Source: Rubrivivax sp.
Lineage (GTDB): Bacteria; Pseudomonadota; Gammaproteobacteria; Burkholderiales; Burkholderiaceae_C
Direction of reading: 5' to 3'
Length of the DNA stretch: 64,000 nucleotides
Assembly: GCA_022842595.1 (NCBI GenBank)
Contig: JALHPF010000025.1
Location: 26,682 to 90,681 of the forward strand
Part shown: one piece after another, positions 18,614 to 27,564 of the stretch
Numbering within the stretch: position 1 is the stretch's first letter
Layout of the letters: the number at the start of each line of letters is the position of its first letter
Program-made: the position numbers and the translations under genes
Notes under the pieces: generated by a model
What the model was told of the DNA's origin: nothing
Database searches by the model: none
Seen by the model: only the letters and a program-made list of their open reading frames with translations

Positions 18614-19788
18614 ATCGTTTCCGCAAACAGCTCGCGGCCGATGAGCATGCGGCGGATCTCGCTGGTGCCTGCACCGATCTCGTACAACTTGGCGTCGCGC
18701 CACAGCCGGCCCAGCGGGTAGTCGTTGATGTAGCCGTTGCCGCCGAAGATCTGGATGCCTTCGCCAGCCATCCAGGTGGCCTTCTCGGCGCACCACAAGA
18801 TGACGCTGGCGCAGTCCTTGCGCACCTGGCGCACGTGCGCGGCACCGAGCATGTCCAGGTTCTTGCCTACCGTGTAGCAGAAGGCCCGGCCAGCCTGCAG
18901 CACGGTGTACATGTCGGCCACCTTGCCCTGGATGAGCTGGAACTCGCCGATCGATTGCCCGAATTGCTTGCGGTCGTGGGTGTACGGAATCACGTTGTCC
19001 ATCACCGCCTGCATGATGCCGATGGGCCCGGCGGCCAGCACCGCACGTTCGTAGTCCAGCCCGCTCATCAGCACCTTGGCGCCGCCGTTCAGCTGGCCCA
19101 GGATGTTTTCGGCCGGCACCTCGACATCGTGGAACACCATCTCGCCCGTGTGGCTGCCGCGCATGCCCAGCTTGTCGAGCTTCTGGGCCGTGGAAAAGCC
19201 CTTCATGCCCTTCTCGACGATGAAGGCGGTGACGCCGCGTGCACCCAGCTCGGGCTCGGTCTTGGCGTAGACGACCATGGTGTCGGCGTCGGGGCCGTTG
19301 GTGATCCACATCTTGGTGCCGTTGAGCACGTAGACGCCACCCTTGTCCACGGCCTTCAGCTTCATGCTGATGACGTCGCTGCCGGCGCCGGGCTCGCTCA
19401 TCGCCAGCGCGCCCACATGTTCGCCGCTGATCAGCTTCGGCAGGTACTTCGCCTTCTGCGCCGGGGTGCCGTTGCGGTTGATCTGGTTCACGCACAGGTT
19501 GCTGTGCGCGCCATAGCTCAGGCCGATGCTGGCGCTGGCGCGGCTGATCTCCTCCATCGCCACCATGTGGGCCAGGTAGCCCATGCCGGCGCCGCCGTCG
19601 GCTTCGGGCACGGTAATGCCGAGTACACCGAGCTCGCCCATCTGCCGCCACAGGTACATCGGAAACTGATCGCTGCGGTCGACCTCGGCGGCGCGCGGCG
19701 CGATCTCGGCCTGCGCAAATTCGCGCACCGCATCGCGCAGCGCGTCGACGTCGTCGCCGAGCATGAAGTTCAGGCCGGGAAGGTTCAT
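18610..19788 (-). CDS. ivd: Isovaleryl-CoA dehydrogenase
   Basis: A 392-residue ACAD flavoenzyme of leucine degradation, converting isovaleryl-CoA to 3-methylcrotonyl-CoA with ETF as acceptor. The FAD motif [15 protein letters not shown], the internal catalytic glutamate in [13 protein letters not shown] (as in human IVD Glu254), and the C-terminal [17 protein letters not shown] with Gly in place of the usual catalytic Glu identify it specifically as IVD. The remaining leucine-pathway genes are not in the window; the gene is divergent from the MBL hydrolase. Confidence 0.93.
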   Translation of the reverse strand: MNLPGLNFMLGDDVDALRDAVREFAQAEIAPRAAEVDRSDQFPMYLWRQMGELGVLGITVPEADGGAGMGYLAHMVAMEEISRASASIGLSYGAHSNLCVNQINRNGTPAQKAKYLPKLISGEHVGALAMSEPGAGSDVISMKLKAVDKGGVYVLNGTKMWITNGPDADTMVVYAKTEPELGARGVTAFIVEKGMKGFSTAQKLDKLGMRGSHTGEMVFHDVEVPAENILGQLNGGAKVLMSGLDYERAVLAAGPIGIMQAVMDNVIPYTHDRKQFGQSIGEFQLIQGKVADMYTVLQAGRAFCYTVGKNLDMLGAAHVRQVRKDCASVILWCAEKATWMAGEGIQIFGGNGYINDYPLGRLWRDAKLYEIGAGTSEIRRMLIGRELFAETM

Positions 19789-20008
19789 GGCGGTCTCCTG
19801 CTGGATATCTTGCCCGGCATGCTAGCCCAGGCACCCGCTTGCGGCCACCGGGGCCCACACCCGCCCGCACGCTGGCGCGCCAGGCGATCGCCACGGCCCC
19901 AAGGCCACCACCAGGGCGGCGCCTTCAGTGAGGCAGAGCTTGCGAGCCGCCCGTTACCAGGCCGTCACACGCACTCGCAAGGCCACGGCCGAAAGCTAGA
20001 CTGCCGCC
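19789..20008. other. Divergent intergenic region ivd / MBL hydrolase
   Basis: This 220-bp stretch has no plausible gene. It must carry the promoters of the divergent ivd and MBL-hydrolase genes. A TAGACT hexamer close before the start at 20009 could be a -10 element, but no clear -35, operator or RNA structure was recognised. Confidence 0.4.
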
Positions 20009-21100
20009 ATGGCCAACCCCCAAGAAGCAGCGCTCGACTACCCACTGCGCGACACCCTGCCCGCCACCGGCAGCAGCATCGAGCTTGCTCCCGGCGTACG
20101 CTGGCTGCGCATGCCGCTGCCCTTTGCGCTGGACCACATCAACCTGTGGCTGCTGCGCGACCGGCAGGAGGGCCCGAATGGCTGGGTCGATGGCTGGACG
20201 ATCGTCGACTGCGGCGTCGCCAACGACATCACCCGCGCGGCCTGGGAGCAGATCTTCGAACACGAACTGGGCGGCCTGCCGGTGCTGCGTGTCGTCGTCA
20301 CCCACATGCACCCCGACCACATCGGCCTGGCGCACTGGCTGTGCGAGCGCTGGACGACGGCCGAGGGCGGCGAATGCCGGCTTTGGATCAGTGCCACCGA
20401 CTGGAACGCCGCGCGCATGGCCAGCCAGACGACCACCGGCTTCGGTGGCGACAACGCGGCGCGCTTTTTCGCCCTGCACGGCCTGACCGACCCGGAGGCC
20501 CTGGCCAAGGTGCGTGCCCGCTCGAACTACTACGCCAGCATGGTGCCGCAGGTGCCGGGCCGCTACCGGCGGCTGCTGGACGGCATGGTGCTCACGGTGA
20601 ACGGCCAGGCCTGGCATTGCATTGCCGGCTACGGCCACGCGCCGGAGCACATCGCGCTGCACTGCCCGGGCCTGGACCTGCTGATTTCAGGCGACATGGT
20701 GCTGCCGCGAATTTCAACCAACGTCAGCGTCATCGACATCGAGCCCGAGGCCGACCCGCTGCCGCTGTATCTGCGTTCGATCGCGGCGATGCGTTCGCTG
20801 CCCGCGGTCACGCTGGTGCTGCCTTCGCACGGCAAGCCCTTCACCGGCCTGCACGCCCGCATCGAACAGTTGACGACGCACCACGACGAACGCTACGCCG
20901 ACGTGCTGGCCGCCTGCGCCAGGCGCCCGCACAGCGCCGCCGACCTGCTGCCGGTGCTGTTCAAGCGCACGCTGGACCTGCACCAGACCACGTTTGCGAT
21001 GGGTGAGGCCATTGCCCACCTGCATGCCCTGGCCGGCCAGGGCCGGCTGCGCGCGCTGCCGCTGGAAGGCGGCGTGCTGCGGTTCGAGACGATCGGCTGA
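20009..21100 (+). CDS. MBL-fold metallo-hydrolase
   Basis: A 363-residue metallo-beta-lactamase-fold protein. The metal motif THMHPDHIGLAHWL (HxHxDH) is near residues 94-107. Further ligands are supplied by GYGHAPEHIALH, the aspartate of LLISGDMVLP, and the histidine of LPSHGKPFTGL. The C-terminal region LLPVLFKRTLDLHQTTFAMGEAIAHLHALAGQGRL is a small helical extension seen in LACTB2-like hydrolases. Substrate unknown; thioester or phosphoester hydrolysis is possible. Confidence 0.85.
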   Translation: MANPQEAALDYPLRDTLPATGSSIELAPGVRWLRMPLPFALDHINLWLLRDRQEGPNGWVDGWTIVDCGVANDITRAAWEQIFEHELGGLPVLRVVVTHMHPDHIGLAHWLCERWTTAEGGECRLWISATDWNAARMASQTTTGFGGDNAARFFALHGLTDPEALAKVRARSNYYASMVPQVPGRYRRLLDGMVLTVNGQAWHCIAGYGHAPEHIALHCPGLDLLISGDMVLPRISTNVSVIDIEPEADPLPLYLRSIAAMRSLPAVTLVLPSHGKPFTGLHARIEQLTTHHDERYADVLAACARRPHSAADLLPVLFKRTLDLHQTTFAMGEAIAHLHALAGQGRLRALPLEGGVLRFETIG

Positions 21101-21106
21101 AAACAG

Positions 21107-21310
21107 GTCGGCGGCCGGGCAAGCAGGGCTTGCGGGGCCGCCGACGTGTTCCTTCTGCTTCTGTGGCGGAGCCTCCCGGCAGTCCGCTCGATTTCTCTTC
21201 GGGTGATGACAACTTGCTGGCCGAAGTCTGACGAACACGACCTCGTTGCGCATCCTCCGGAAGGCGGAACCTGCCCTCACCAGCACCACCCTGAAGAGGG
21301 GGTTGCTTCA
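21107..21310 (+). ncRNA. Candidate structured RNA (multi-helix with pseudoknot), HEARO/OMEGA-like
   Basis: No gene fits this 221-bp gap, but consecutive perfect helices do. GTCGGCGGCC (21107-21116) pairs with GGCCGCCGAC (21136-21145) and encloses GCAAGC/GCTTGC. GTGTTC (21146-21151) pairs with GAACAC (21233-21238) and encloses two hairpins: GCGGA/TCCGC (21166-21170/21183-21187) with inner GCC/GGC, and CTTCGG/CCGAAG (21197-21202/21221-21226). The loop of the last ends in TGCTGG (21215-21220), which matches CCAGCA (21280-21285), a pseudoknot. The 3' end has CCCT-GAAG-AGGG (21289-21300) followed by a purine-rich GAGGGGG. This resembles the architecture I associate with HEARO (IsrB omega) RNAs, but no nuclease gene is adjacent. 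Strand and family are inferences; the pairings are read directly. Confidence 0.5.
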
Positions 21311-21321
21311 AACCACCTGGC

Positions 21322-22200
21322 TCAGTCGAGCACGGGCAGCACTTCCGATCGCAGCACACCGCGCGCCGCTTCGAAGTCGGGCAAGGCGCTGCGCACCACG
21401 TCCCAGAACGCCGGGCTGTGATTCATCTCGCGCAGATGGGCCAGCTCGTGGGTGACGACATAGTCGATGACGGGCAGCCCGAAGTGCACCAGGCGCCAGT
21501 TCAGCCGGATGGACCCGTCGGCACTGGCGCTGCCCCAGCGCGTGGCCGCCGAGCTCAGGGCCAGGCGCTTCATGCGCACCCCCAGGCGCGGTGCGTACAT
21601 GGCGCAGCGTTCCTCGAAGACCCGCCGAGCCTGGCGCTGCAGCCAGCTCTGCACGGTGTCGCGGATTTGTTCCGCTTCGGCGCCGTACGGCAGGCCCAGG
21701 TGCAGGCGCAACGCCGGGGCACCGGGTGCTGCCTCGTCGGCGCCCTTGAGGACGGCGCCCGTGGTGCGCGCATCGATCACCAGCGTGAGTGTCTGGCCCA
21801 GGAACGGCAGGCTGGTGCCTTCGCGCCAGTCTACTCGCGCCGCGGCCACGCGCTGGCCGCGTTCACGCTGCTCCTGCAGCTTGCGCAGGATCCACGGCGC
21901 CTTCTCGCGCAGCGCGGCATCGACATCGGCCTGCCCCACCCAGCGCGGGGCGCTCACGGTCAGGCCTTCGGCACCGATGCAAAAGCCGATGCTGCGGCGG
22001 CGGGCGCGACGCAGTTCGTAGCCGACCAGATGCTCACCAAAGCGGATGTCGCGCTGGGACCGCGGGTGGCGAAAGGCCACCGGCCCGGCCGGCGCGGCGG
22101 CAGGCGCCGGCGCCACGGCTCGCGGCGGCTCGGAACCGGGCGGCGCCTCGCCGAACAGCGAGAGCTGCATCGTCGGGTGGGCCGGGGTCGGGTTTGCCAT
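21322..22200 (-). CDS. YgjP-like M48-family zinc metallopeptidase
   Basis: A 292-residue protein with the DUF45/YgjP domain in its C-terminal two thirds. The zinc site VVTHELAHLREMNHSPAFWDVV (HExxH plus downstream His) is near residues 250-271, preceded by RWGSASADGSIRLNWRLVHFGLPVIDY, highly typical. The N-terminal 60 residues are Pro/Ala-rich (GEAPPGSEPPRAVAPAPAAAPAG) and probably disordered. Function in bacteria is poorly known. In related genomes this gene follows plsC; here a racemase gene on the other strand separates them. Confidence 0.85.
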   Translation of the reverse strand: MANPTPAHPTMQLSLFGEAPPGSEPPRAVAPAPAAAPAGPVAFRHPRSQRDIRFGEHLVGYELRRARRRSIGFCIGAEGLTVSAPRWVGQADVDAALREKAPWILRKLQEQRERGQRVAAARVDWREGTSLPFLGQTLTLVIDARTTGAVLKGADEAAPGAPALRLHLGLPYGAEAEQIRDTVQSWLQRQARRVFEERCAMYAPRLGVRMKRLALSSAATRWGSASADGSIRLNWRLVHFGLPVIDYVVTHELAHLREMNHSPAFWDVVRSALPDFEAARGVLRSEVLPVLD

Positions 22201-22268
22201 CTGCCTCGAATTCTAGGTTCACACGCCGTTGCCACGCCGGCGCCCGGCTGCCCCAGAATGAGGCTTCG

Positions 22269-23030
22269 ATGCGTCTGCTCCTGATCAACCCCAACACTTC
22301 GGCCGCCATGACCACCGGCATCGCCCAGGCCGCGCGCGAGGTGGCGGCAGCGGGCACCGTGATCGTGGCGCGCCAGCCCAGCTTCGGGCCGGCATCGATC
22401 GAAGGCCACTTCGACGACGCCTTCGGGGCCGCCGGCGTGGCCGAACAGGCCGCACTCGCGGCCAACGAAGGCTTCGACGCCACCGTCATCGCCTGCTTCG
22501 GCGACCCCGGGCTGGACGCTGCACGTGAAGTGCTGCGCGGCCCGGTGCTGGGCATTGCCGAGGCCGCCTTCCATGCCGCGGCGATGCTGGCCACCGGGTT
22601 TTCGGTGGTGACGACGATGACACGCACCTGCGTCATTGCCGAACGGCTGGTGCTGCGCTACGGCTTCGAGCGCAGCTGCCGCGGCATTCACGGCACCGAC
22701 ATCCCGGTGCTCGACCTCGAAGCCATCGGCGGCGACACCGTCGACCGCATCGAGGCCGCCGCCCGCCAGGCGCTCGCCGCCGACCGCAGCGAAGCCATCG
22801 TGCTGGGCTGCGCCGGCATGGCCGCCTTGTGCCGCGAGCTCAGCACCCGGTTGGGCGTGCCGGTGGTCGACGGCGTGGCCGCGGCGGTGAAGTTTGCCGA
22901 AGGCCTGGCCGCGCTGGGGCTGGTCACCGCCAAGCAGGGTGACTACGCGGCGCCGATTGCCAAGCCCTGGTCGGGCTGGGCCGCAAGCTTCGGCAGCGGG
23001 CGCCGTTCCGACGGTCAGCCGGCCGAGTAG
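22269..23030 (+). CDS. Asp/Glu/hydantoin racemase family protein
   Basis: A 253-residue protein starting MRLLLINPNTSAAMTTGIAQAA, the hallmark of the Asp/Glu/hydantoin racemase superfamily. The two catalytic cysteines sit in VIACFGDPGLDAARE (about residues 76-78) and IVLGCAGMAALC (about 181). Members racemise hydantoins or related substrates. It is a lone plus-strand gene inside an otherwise minus-strand cluster, and its last 16 bp overlap the convergent plsC 3' end. No hydantoinase or carbamoylase gene is adjacent, so the substrate is open. Confidence 0.85.
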   Translation: MRLLLINPNTSAAMTTGIAQAAREVAAAGTVIVARQPSFGPASIEGHFDDAFGAAGVAEQAALAANEGFDATVIACFGDPGLDAAREVLRGPVLGIAEAAFHAAAMLATGFSVVTTMTRTCVIAERLVLRYGFERSCRGIHGTDIPVLDLEAIGGDTVDRIEAAARQALAADRSEAIVLGCAGMAALCRELSTRLGVPVVDGVAAAVKFAEGLAALGLVTAKQGDYAAPIAKPWSGWAASFGSGRRSDGQPAE

Positions 23031-23770
23031 GCCGTCGGGTCCAGGCGCCGCATCTCGGCCTCGATCCAGACTTCAACCTCGCGCATCAGCTCGTCGGGCT
23101 GGCGGTCACTGCTGTCGATGGGCCGGCCGATCGACACGTCGATCACGCCCGGCCGCAGCAGGAAGCTCTTGCGCGGCCAGCATTTCGCCGAGCTGGCAGC
23201 TATCGGAACGATGGGCACGCCGGTGGCGATGGCCAGCCGCGCCGCGCCGTTCTTGTAGGTACCCTGGCTGCCGCGCGGCGTGCGCGTGCCTTCCGGGAAC
23301 ATGATCACCCAGATGCCTTCGGCCGCCAGCCGCTTGCCCTGCGCGGCCACCTTGTTCCAGGCTTCGGCGCGCTTGCTGCGGTCGATGTGGATCATGTCCA
23401 GCCGGCCCATCGCCCAGCCGAAGAAGGGCACATAGAGCAGTTCGCGCTTGAACACGTAGGCCAGCGGGTGCGGCATCAGCGTGGGGTAGGCGAAGGTCTC
23501 CCAGGTGCTCTGATGCTTGGACGCCAGCACGACGGCCGAGCGTTTCTCGCCGGCGGTCGGCAAATGGTCCATGCCATGCACGCGGTAATTCACGCCGCAG
23601 ATCACGCGCGCTCCCCAGATGGCCATGCGCAGCCAGCGCATCGTCGGCCAGTAGAGCTTTTCGCCGCGCCAGAAGATCGACAGCACCAGCATCATCGTGC
23701 CCCAGGGGATGACGGTGGCCGCCAGCCACAGCACGAACAGCAGCGAACGCAGGGCCCAGACGACCCGCAT
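23015..23770 (-). CDS. plsC: 1-acyl-sn-glycerol-3-phosphate acyltransferase
   Basis: A 251-residue membrane acyltransferase making phosphatidic acid from lysophosphatidic acid. One N-terminal helix (about 5-30) is followed by the acyltransferase motifs: SKHQSTWE (motif I, H-x4-E rather than H-x4-D), the substrate-binding FPEGTRTPRG (motif III) and GVPIVPIAA (motif IV). The ATG at 23770 shares one base with the gmhB stop (TGATG). The open frame continues upstream as a shadow of gmhB. This plsC-gmhB arrangement is common in Burkholderiales. Confidence 0.92.
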   Translation of the reverse strand: MRVVWALRSLLFVLWLAATVIPWGTMMLVLSIFWRGEKLYWPTMRWLRMAIWGARVICGVNYRVHGMDHLPTAGEKRSAVVLASKHQSTWETFAYPTLMPHPLAYVFKRELLYVPFFGWAMGRLDMIHIDRSKRAEAWNKVAAQGKRLAAEGIWVIMFPEGTRTPRGSQGTYKNGAARLAIATGVPIVPIAASSAKCWPRKSFLLRPGVIDVSIGRPIDSSDRQPDELMREVEVWIEAEMRRLDPTAYSAG

Positions 23771-24366
23771 CAGCCAAGGCCCCCGGCGGCGGAATCCTCG
23801 ACGCCGTCGCGGCGCCGCAGGAATTCGACGAACTCGCCCAGGCTGGCGTGCACGGTGCTGCCGGGCACGGCGTCCAGCAGGGCCTGCAGCTCGGCACCGG
23901 CCAGGCCGGCGGCACGGCCGCTCAGCACCAGGTGCGGCTGGCAGCCGGCGGCGCGCGCGGCCTGCAGGTCGCGCAGGGTGTCGCCCACCATCGCCACGTT
24001 GGCCAGGTCCACGGCATAGCGGCGGCCGATGTCCAGCAGCAGGCCAGGCTCGGGCTTGCGGCAGTCGCAGCCGTCTTCGGGCGTGTGCGGGCAGAAGAAC
24101 ACCGCGTCGAGCCGGCCGCCCTCGGCAAGCAGCAGCTCGTTCATGTGCGCATGGACGGCATTGACGGCGCTCATGTCGATCATGCCGCGGCCGATGCCGC
24201 TCTGGTTGGTGGCCACCACCACATGCCAGCCGGCGTGGTTCAGCCTGGACACGGCTTCCAGCGCCCCGGGAATCGGCAGCCATTCCTCGGGCACCGTCAC
24301 GTGCCCTTCACGGAAGTGGTTGAGCACGCCGTCGCGGCCCAGGATGATGAGTTTGGTGTGCTGCAT
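23770..24366 (-). CDS. gmhB: GmhB-like heptose 1,7-bisphosphate 7-phosphatase, nucleophile Asp replaced by Gly
   Basis: A 198-residue HAD-superfamily protein of the GmhB histidinol-phosphatase-like group, which dephosphorylates D-glycero-beta-D-manno-heptose 1,7-bisphosphate for LPS core. Family features are VVVATNQSGIGRGM (motif II), the zinc-loop cysteines in FFCPHTPEDGCDCRKPEPGLL, and VAMVGDTLRDLQAA (motif III/IV). Motif I reads LIILGRDGVLN instead of LxxxDRDGVIN: the first, nucleophilic aspartate is glycine while the acid/base Asp remains. I recall the same LGRDG in Comamonadaceae homologues, so it is probably a lineage trait rather than an error; activity is uncertain. Confidence 0.85.
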   Translation of the reverse strand: MQHTKLIILGRDGVLNHFREGHVTVPEEWLPIPGALEAVSRLNHAGWHVVVATNQSGIGRGMIDMSAVNAVHAHMNELLLAEGGRLDAVFFCPHTPEDGCDCRKPEPGLLLDIGRRYAVDLANVAMVGDTLRDLQAARAAGCQPHLVLSGRAAGLAGAELQALLDAVPGSTVHASLGEFVEFLRRRDGVEDSAAGGLG

Positions 24367-24494
24367 ATTTCAGCGACGGCAGACCACCGCAAGCGAAGGG
24401 AATTGCCCCAGCTTCCCGCCGCGGAACCGGCTCTGCCGGGCCGCAGGCGGACGGCCCCCTCGGGGGGTAGCGAGCGCTAGCGAGCTTGGGGGCT
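24367..24494. repeat. Burkholderiales intergenic repeat, hairpin-forming, between glyS and gmhB
   Basis: This 128-bp gap contains GGCCCCCTCGGGGGG, then an inverted AGCGAGCGCTAGCGAGC stretch and TTGGGGGCTT (about 24449-24491). GCCCCC at the left can pair with GGGGGC at the right around the inner palindrome. The same motif family occurs between genes in many Comamonadaceae-type genomes (from memory). It may act as a transcription-attenuating hairpin after glyS. No gene is present. Confidence 0.55.
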
Positions 24495-26603
24495 TCATGA
24501 CGCCAGGCGTGAGAGGTCGGCGACACGGTTCATCGCCGCATGCAGCCGCGCCAGCAGCGCCAGGCGGTTGCGGCGCAGGTCCGGGTCGTCGGCATTGACC
24601 ATCACCGTCTCGAAGAACGCATCGACGGGCGCCTTCAGTGCGGCCAGCGCCTGCAGCGAAGCGGCGTAGTCGCCGTGCTCGAAAGCCGCGTCGGCCACCG
24701 GCGCCACGGCGGCCAGGGCCGCGGCCAGCGCGGCCTCGGCGGGTTCGACGAGGCGGGCGGTGTCGACCTGGCCTGGTGCGGCGCCCTCGGCCTTCTTCAG
24801 GATGTTGCCGACGCGCTTGTTGGCCGCCGCAAGTGCGGCCGACTCGGGTAGCGCGGCAAAGGCGCGCACGGCCGCGAGGCGACGCGGAATGTCGCCCCAG
24901 CGTGGCGGGCGCAGGGCCACCACGGCGTCGATTTCCTGCAGGCTGCTGCCCTGCTCACGCAGGCTGCCGACCAGGCGGTCGAACATGAAGCCGATGAGTT
25001 CGTCGGCCACACCCGCGGGCGCTGCCGGGAACTGCGCCAGTGCCTGCGCCACCAGCGCCGGCACGGCCAGCGCCAGGTCGCGTTCGATGAGCATGCGGAT
25101 GACGCCCAGCGCATGGCGGCGCAGCGCAAACGGGTCCTTGTCGCCGGTGGGCTTCTCGCCGATGCTGAAGAGGCCGGCCAGGGTTTCCAGCTTGTCGGCC
25201 AGGGCCACGACCACGCCGGTGTCGCCGCGCGGCAGTTCGTCGCCGGCGAAGCGGGGCTTGTAGTGGTCTTCCACGGCCAGGGCCACGGCCTCGGTCTCGC
25301 CGTCGTGGCGGGCGTAGTAGCCGCCCATCACGCCCTGCAGTTCGGGGAATTCACCCACCATGTCGGTCAGCAGGTCGGCCTTGGCCAGCAGCGCGGCGCG
25401 GTCGGCACTGGCGGCCAGCGCCTCGCCACCCAGTTGCCGCCCGATGCCGCGCGCCAGAGCGCGCACTCGTTCGTTGCGTTCACCCTGGCTGCCGAGCTTG
25501 CCGTGGTAGACCACGCGGGCCAGTTGCGGCACGCGGCTTTCGAGGCTGCGCTTCCTGTCCTGGTCGAAGAAGAACTTGGCGTCGGCCAGCCGCGGGCGCA
25601 CGACACGTTCGTTGCCCTGGATCACGCGGCCGGCGTCAGCCGGGCGGATGTTGCTGACGATCAGGAACTTGTTCGTGAGCTTGCCCGCGGCGTCGAGCAG
25701 CGGGAAGTACTTCTGGTTGGCCTTCATCGTCAGGATCAGGCATTCCTGCGGCACCGTCAGGAACTCGGCCTCGAACTGGCACAGCAGCACGTTCGGGCGC
25801 TCGACGAGGGCCGTCACTTCGTCCAGCAGCGCCGGGTCGGTGGCCACCACGAGCCCCTCCTTCTGCGAAGCGGCGTCCAGCTGGCGTTGCAGTTCGGCTC
25901 GCCGCTGTGCAAAGCTGGCGAACACGGCGCCTTCGTCACGCAGCTGGTCGTCGTAGCTGTCGGCATCCTTCAGCGTGATCTCGGCCAAGGCGGCCTCGAA
26001 CCGGTGGCCCCGCGTGATGCGGCCGGACTGCAGGCCCAGCGCCTGCACCGGCACGACCTCGCTGCCGTGCAGCGCCACCAGGCCGTGCGCCGGGCGCACG
26101 AAGTTGACACTGGTCCAGCCGTCTTCCAGCTGGTACTGCATCACCTTGGGGATGGGCAGCTTGGCGATGGCTTCGAGCAGCGCCTTCTGCAGGCCTTCGG
26201 CCAGCGTGGCACCGGGCATGGTGCTGTCGAGGAACAGCGCTTCGGCCTTGCCGTCCAGCGCGCGCTTCAGGCCGGGCACGGCGCTGGCATCGGCGCCCAG
26301 CGCGGCCAGCTTCTTCAGCAGCGCCGGCGTGGGCGCGCCGCTGGCGTCCAGGCCCACGGCCACGGGCATCAGCTTGTTCTGCTGGGCCTTGTCGGCGGCG
26401 CGGCCGGCCACGCCCGTCAGGTGCAGGGCCAGCCGGCGTGGCGACGCAAAGGCCGTGGCCACGGCATCGGCCGCGGCCAGGCCCTGGGCCTTCAGGCTGT
26501 CGGCCAGCAGGCTGGCAAAGGCATCGCCCAGCTTCTTCAGGGCCTTCGGCGGCAGTTCTTCGACGAACAGTTCGACCAGCAGGTTGGCGGTGCTCATCGT
26601 CAT
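24495..26603 (-). CDS. glyS: Glycine--tRNA ligase beta subunit
   Basis: A 702-residue beta subunit of the bacterial alpha2beta2 glycyl-tRNA synthetase, supplying tRNA binding and anticodon recognition. The start [27 protein letters not shown], the central [22 protein letters not shown] and the HD-domain-like [29 protein letters not shown] are diagnostic. The C-terminus carries the DALR anticodon-binding helices ([30 protein letters not shown]). The start overlaps the glyQ stop by 4 bp; two in-frame ATGs two codons apart are possible starts. Confidence 0.96.
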   Translation of the reverse strand: MTMSTANLLVELFVEELPPKALKKLGDAFASLLADSLKAQGLAAADAVATAFASPRRLALHLTGVAGRAADKAQQNKLMPVAVGLDASGAPTPALLKKLAALGADASAVPGLKRALDGKAEALFLDSTMPGATLAEGLQKALLEAIAKLPIPKVMQYQLEDGWTSVNFVRPAHGLVALHGSEVVPVQALGLQSGRITRGHRFEAALAEITLKDADSYDDQLRDEGAVFASFAQRRAELQRQLDAASQKEGLVVATDPALLDEVTALVERPNVLLCQFEAEFLTVPQECLILTMKANQKYFPLLDAAGKLTNKFLIVSNIRPADAGRVIQGNERVVRPRLADAKFFFDQDRKRSLESRVPQLARVVYHGKLGSQGERNERVRALARGIGRQLGGEALAASADRAALLAKADLLTDMVGEFPELQGVMGGYYARHDGETEAVALAVEDHYKPRFAGDELPRGDTGVVVALADKLETLAGLFSIGEKPTGDKDPFALRRHALGVIRMLIERDLALAVPALVAQALAQFPAAPAGVADELIGFMFDRLVGSLREQGSSLQEIDAVVALRPPRWGDIPRRLAAVRAFAALPESAALAAANKRVGNILKKAEGAAPGQVDTARLVEPAEAALAAALAAVAPVADAAFEHGDYAASLQALAALKAPVDAFFETVMVNADDPDLRRNRLALLARLHAAMNRVADLSRLAS

Positions 26604-27517
26604 GCCGCCTTCTTCGCCAGCTGCGCAGCCACTTCGTCGGCCCAGGCCTTCGGCGCCATCGGAAAACCCAGGCGCGCGCGGCTGTCCAGGTAGTTGGCAG
26701 CGACGCTGCGGGCCAGGTTGCGGATGCGGCCGATGTAGGCCGCGCGTTCGGTGACGCTGATGGCGCCACGGGCGTCGAGCAGGTTGAAGCTGTGCGCGGC
26801 CTTCAGCACCTGTTCGTAGGCAGGCAGGGCCAACTGTTGCGTCATCAGGTGCTTGGCCTGCTTTTCATGGGCGACGAAGGCCTGGAGCAGGAAGTCGACG
26901 TCGCTGTGCTCGAAGTTGTAGGTGCTCTGCTCGACCTCGTTCTGGTGGTAGACGTCGCGGTAGCTGAGCGTGTCGGTCCATTGCAGGTCGTAGACGTTTT
27001 CCACGCCCTGCAGGTACATCGCCAGCCGTTCCAGGCCGTAGGTGATCTCGCCGGTGATCGGCTTGCAGTCGATGCCGCCCACCTGCTGGAAATAGGTGAA
27101 CTGGGTGACTTCCATGCCGTTCAGCCAGACCTCCCAGCCCAGGCCCCAGGCGCCCAGCGTCGGATTCTCCCAGTCGTCCTCGACGAAGCGCACGTCGTTG
27201 GCCTTCAGGTCGAAACCCAGCGCTTCCAGGCTGCCCAGGTAGAGCTCCAGGATGTTCGCCGGCGCGGGCTTGAGCACCACCTGGTACTGGTAGTAGTGCT
27301 GCAGGCGGTTCGGGTTGTTGCCGTAGCGGCCGTCCTTGGGGCGGCGGCTGGGCTGCACGTAGGCGGCCTTCCAGGGTTCGGGGCCGAGCGCGCGCAGGAA
27401 GGTGGCGGTGTGGCTGGTGCCGGCGCCCACTTCCATGTCGTACGGCTGCAGCAAGGCGCAGCCCTGGGCGTCCCAGTAGGACTGCAGCTTCAGGATGATC
27501 TGCTGGAAAGTGAGCAT
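26600..27517 (-). CDS. glyQ: Glycine--tRNA ligase alpha subunit
   Basis: A 305-residue class II aminoacyl-tRNA synthetase catalytic subunit. It begins [34 protein letters not shown] and continues with [29 protein letters not shown], both near-invariant in GlyQ. Class II motif 3-like [18 protein letters not shown] is near residue 155. The ATG at 27517 is the only start giving the conserved N-terminus; the longer open frame is the shadow of lnt. It is 47 bp downstream of lnt and coupled to glyS. Confidence 0.96.
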   Translation of the reverse strand: MLTFQQIILKLQSYWDAQGCALLQPYDMEVGAGTSHTATFLRALGPEPWKAAYVQPSRRPKDGRYGNNPNRLQHYYQYQVVLKPAPANILELYLGSLEALGFDLKANDVRFVEDDWENPTLGAWGLGWEVWLNGMEVTQFTYFQQVGGIDCKPITGEITYGLERLAMYLQGVENVYDLQWTDTLSYRDVYHQNEVEQSTYNFEHSDVDFLLQAFVAHEKQAKHLMTQQLALPAYEQVLKAAHSFNLLDARGAISVTERAAYIGRIRNLARSVAANYLDSRARLGFPMAPKAWADEVAAQLAKKAA

Positions 27518-27564
27518 GGCGGGGGCAGTGGGTGGCAGCCGGCGGCTGCGGACAGCCGCTGAGT

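Noticed and set aside
21101..21321. 4.5S (SRP) RNA, 6S RNA or RNase P RNA in the structured gap
   Set aside because: The GGAAGG sequence there lacks the SRP apical motif, and none of the conserved RNase P or 6S elements are present. A HEARO-type origin was kept only as a hypothesis.
23015..24283. Long open frame extending plsC upstream
   Set aside because: The extension is out of frame with gmhB and low-complexity; the plsC signal helix starts at 23770.
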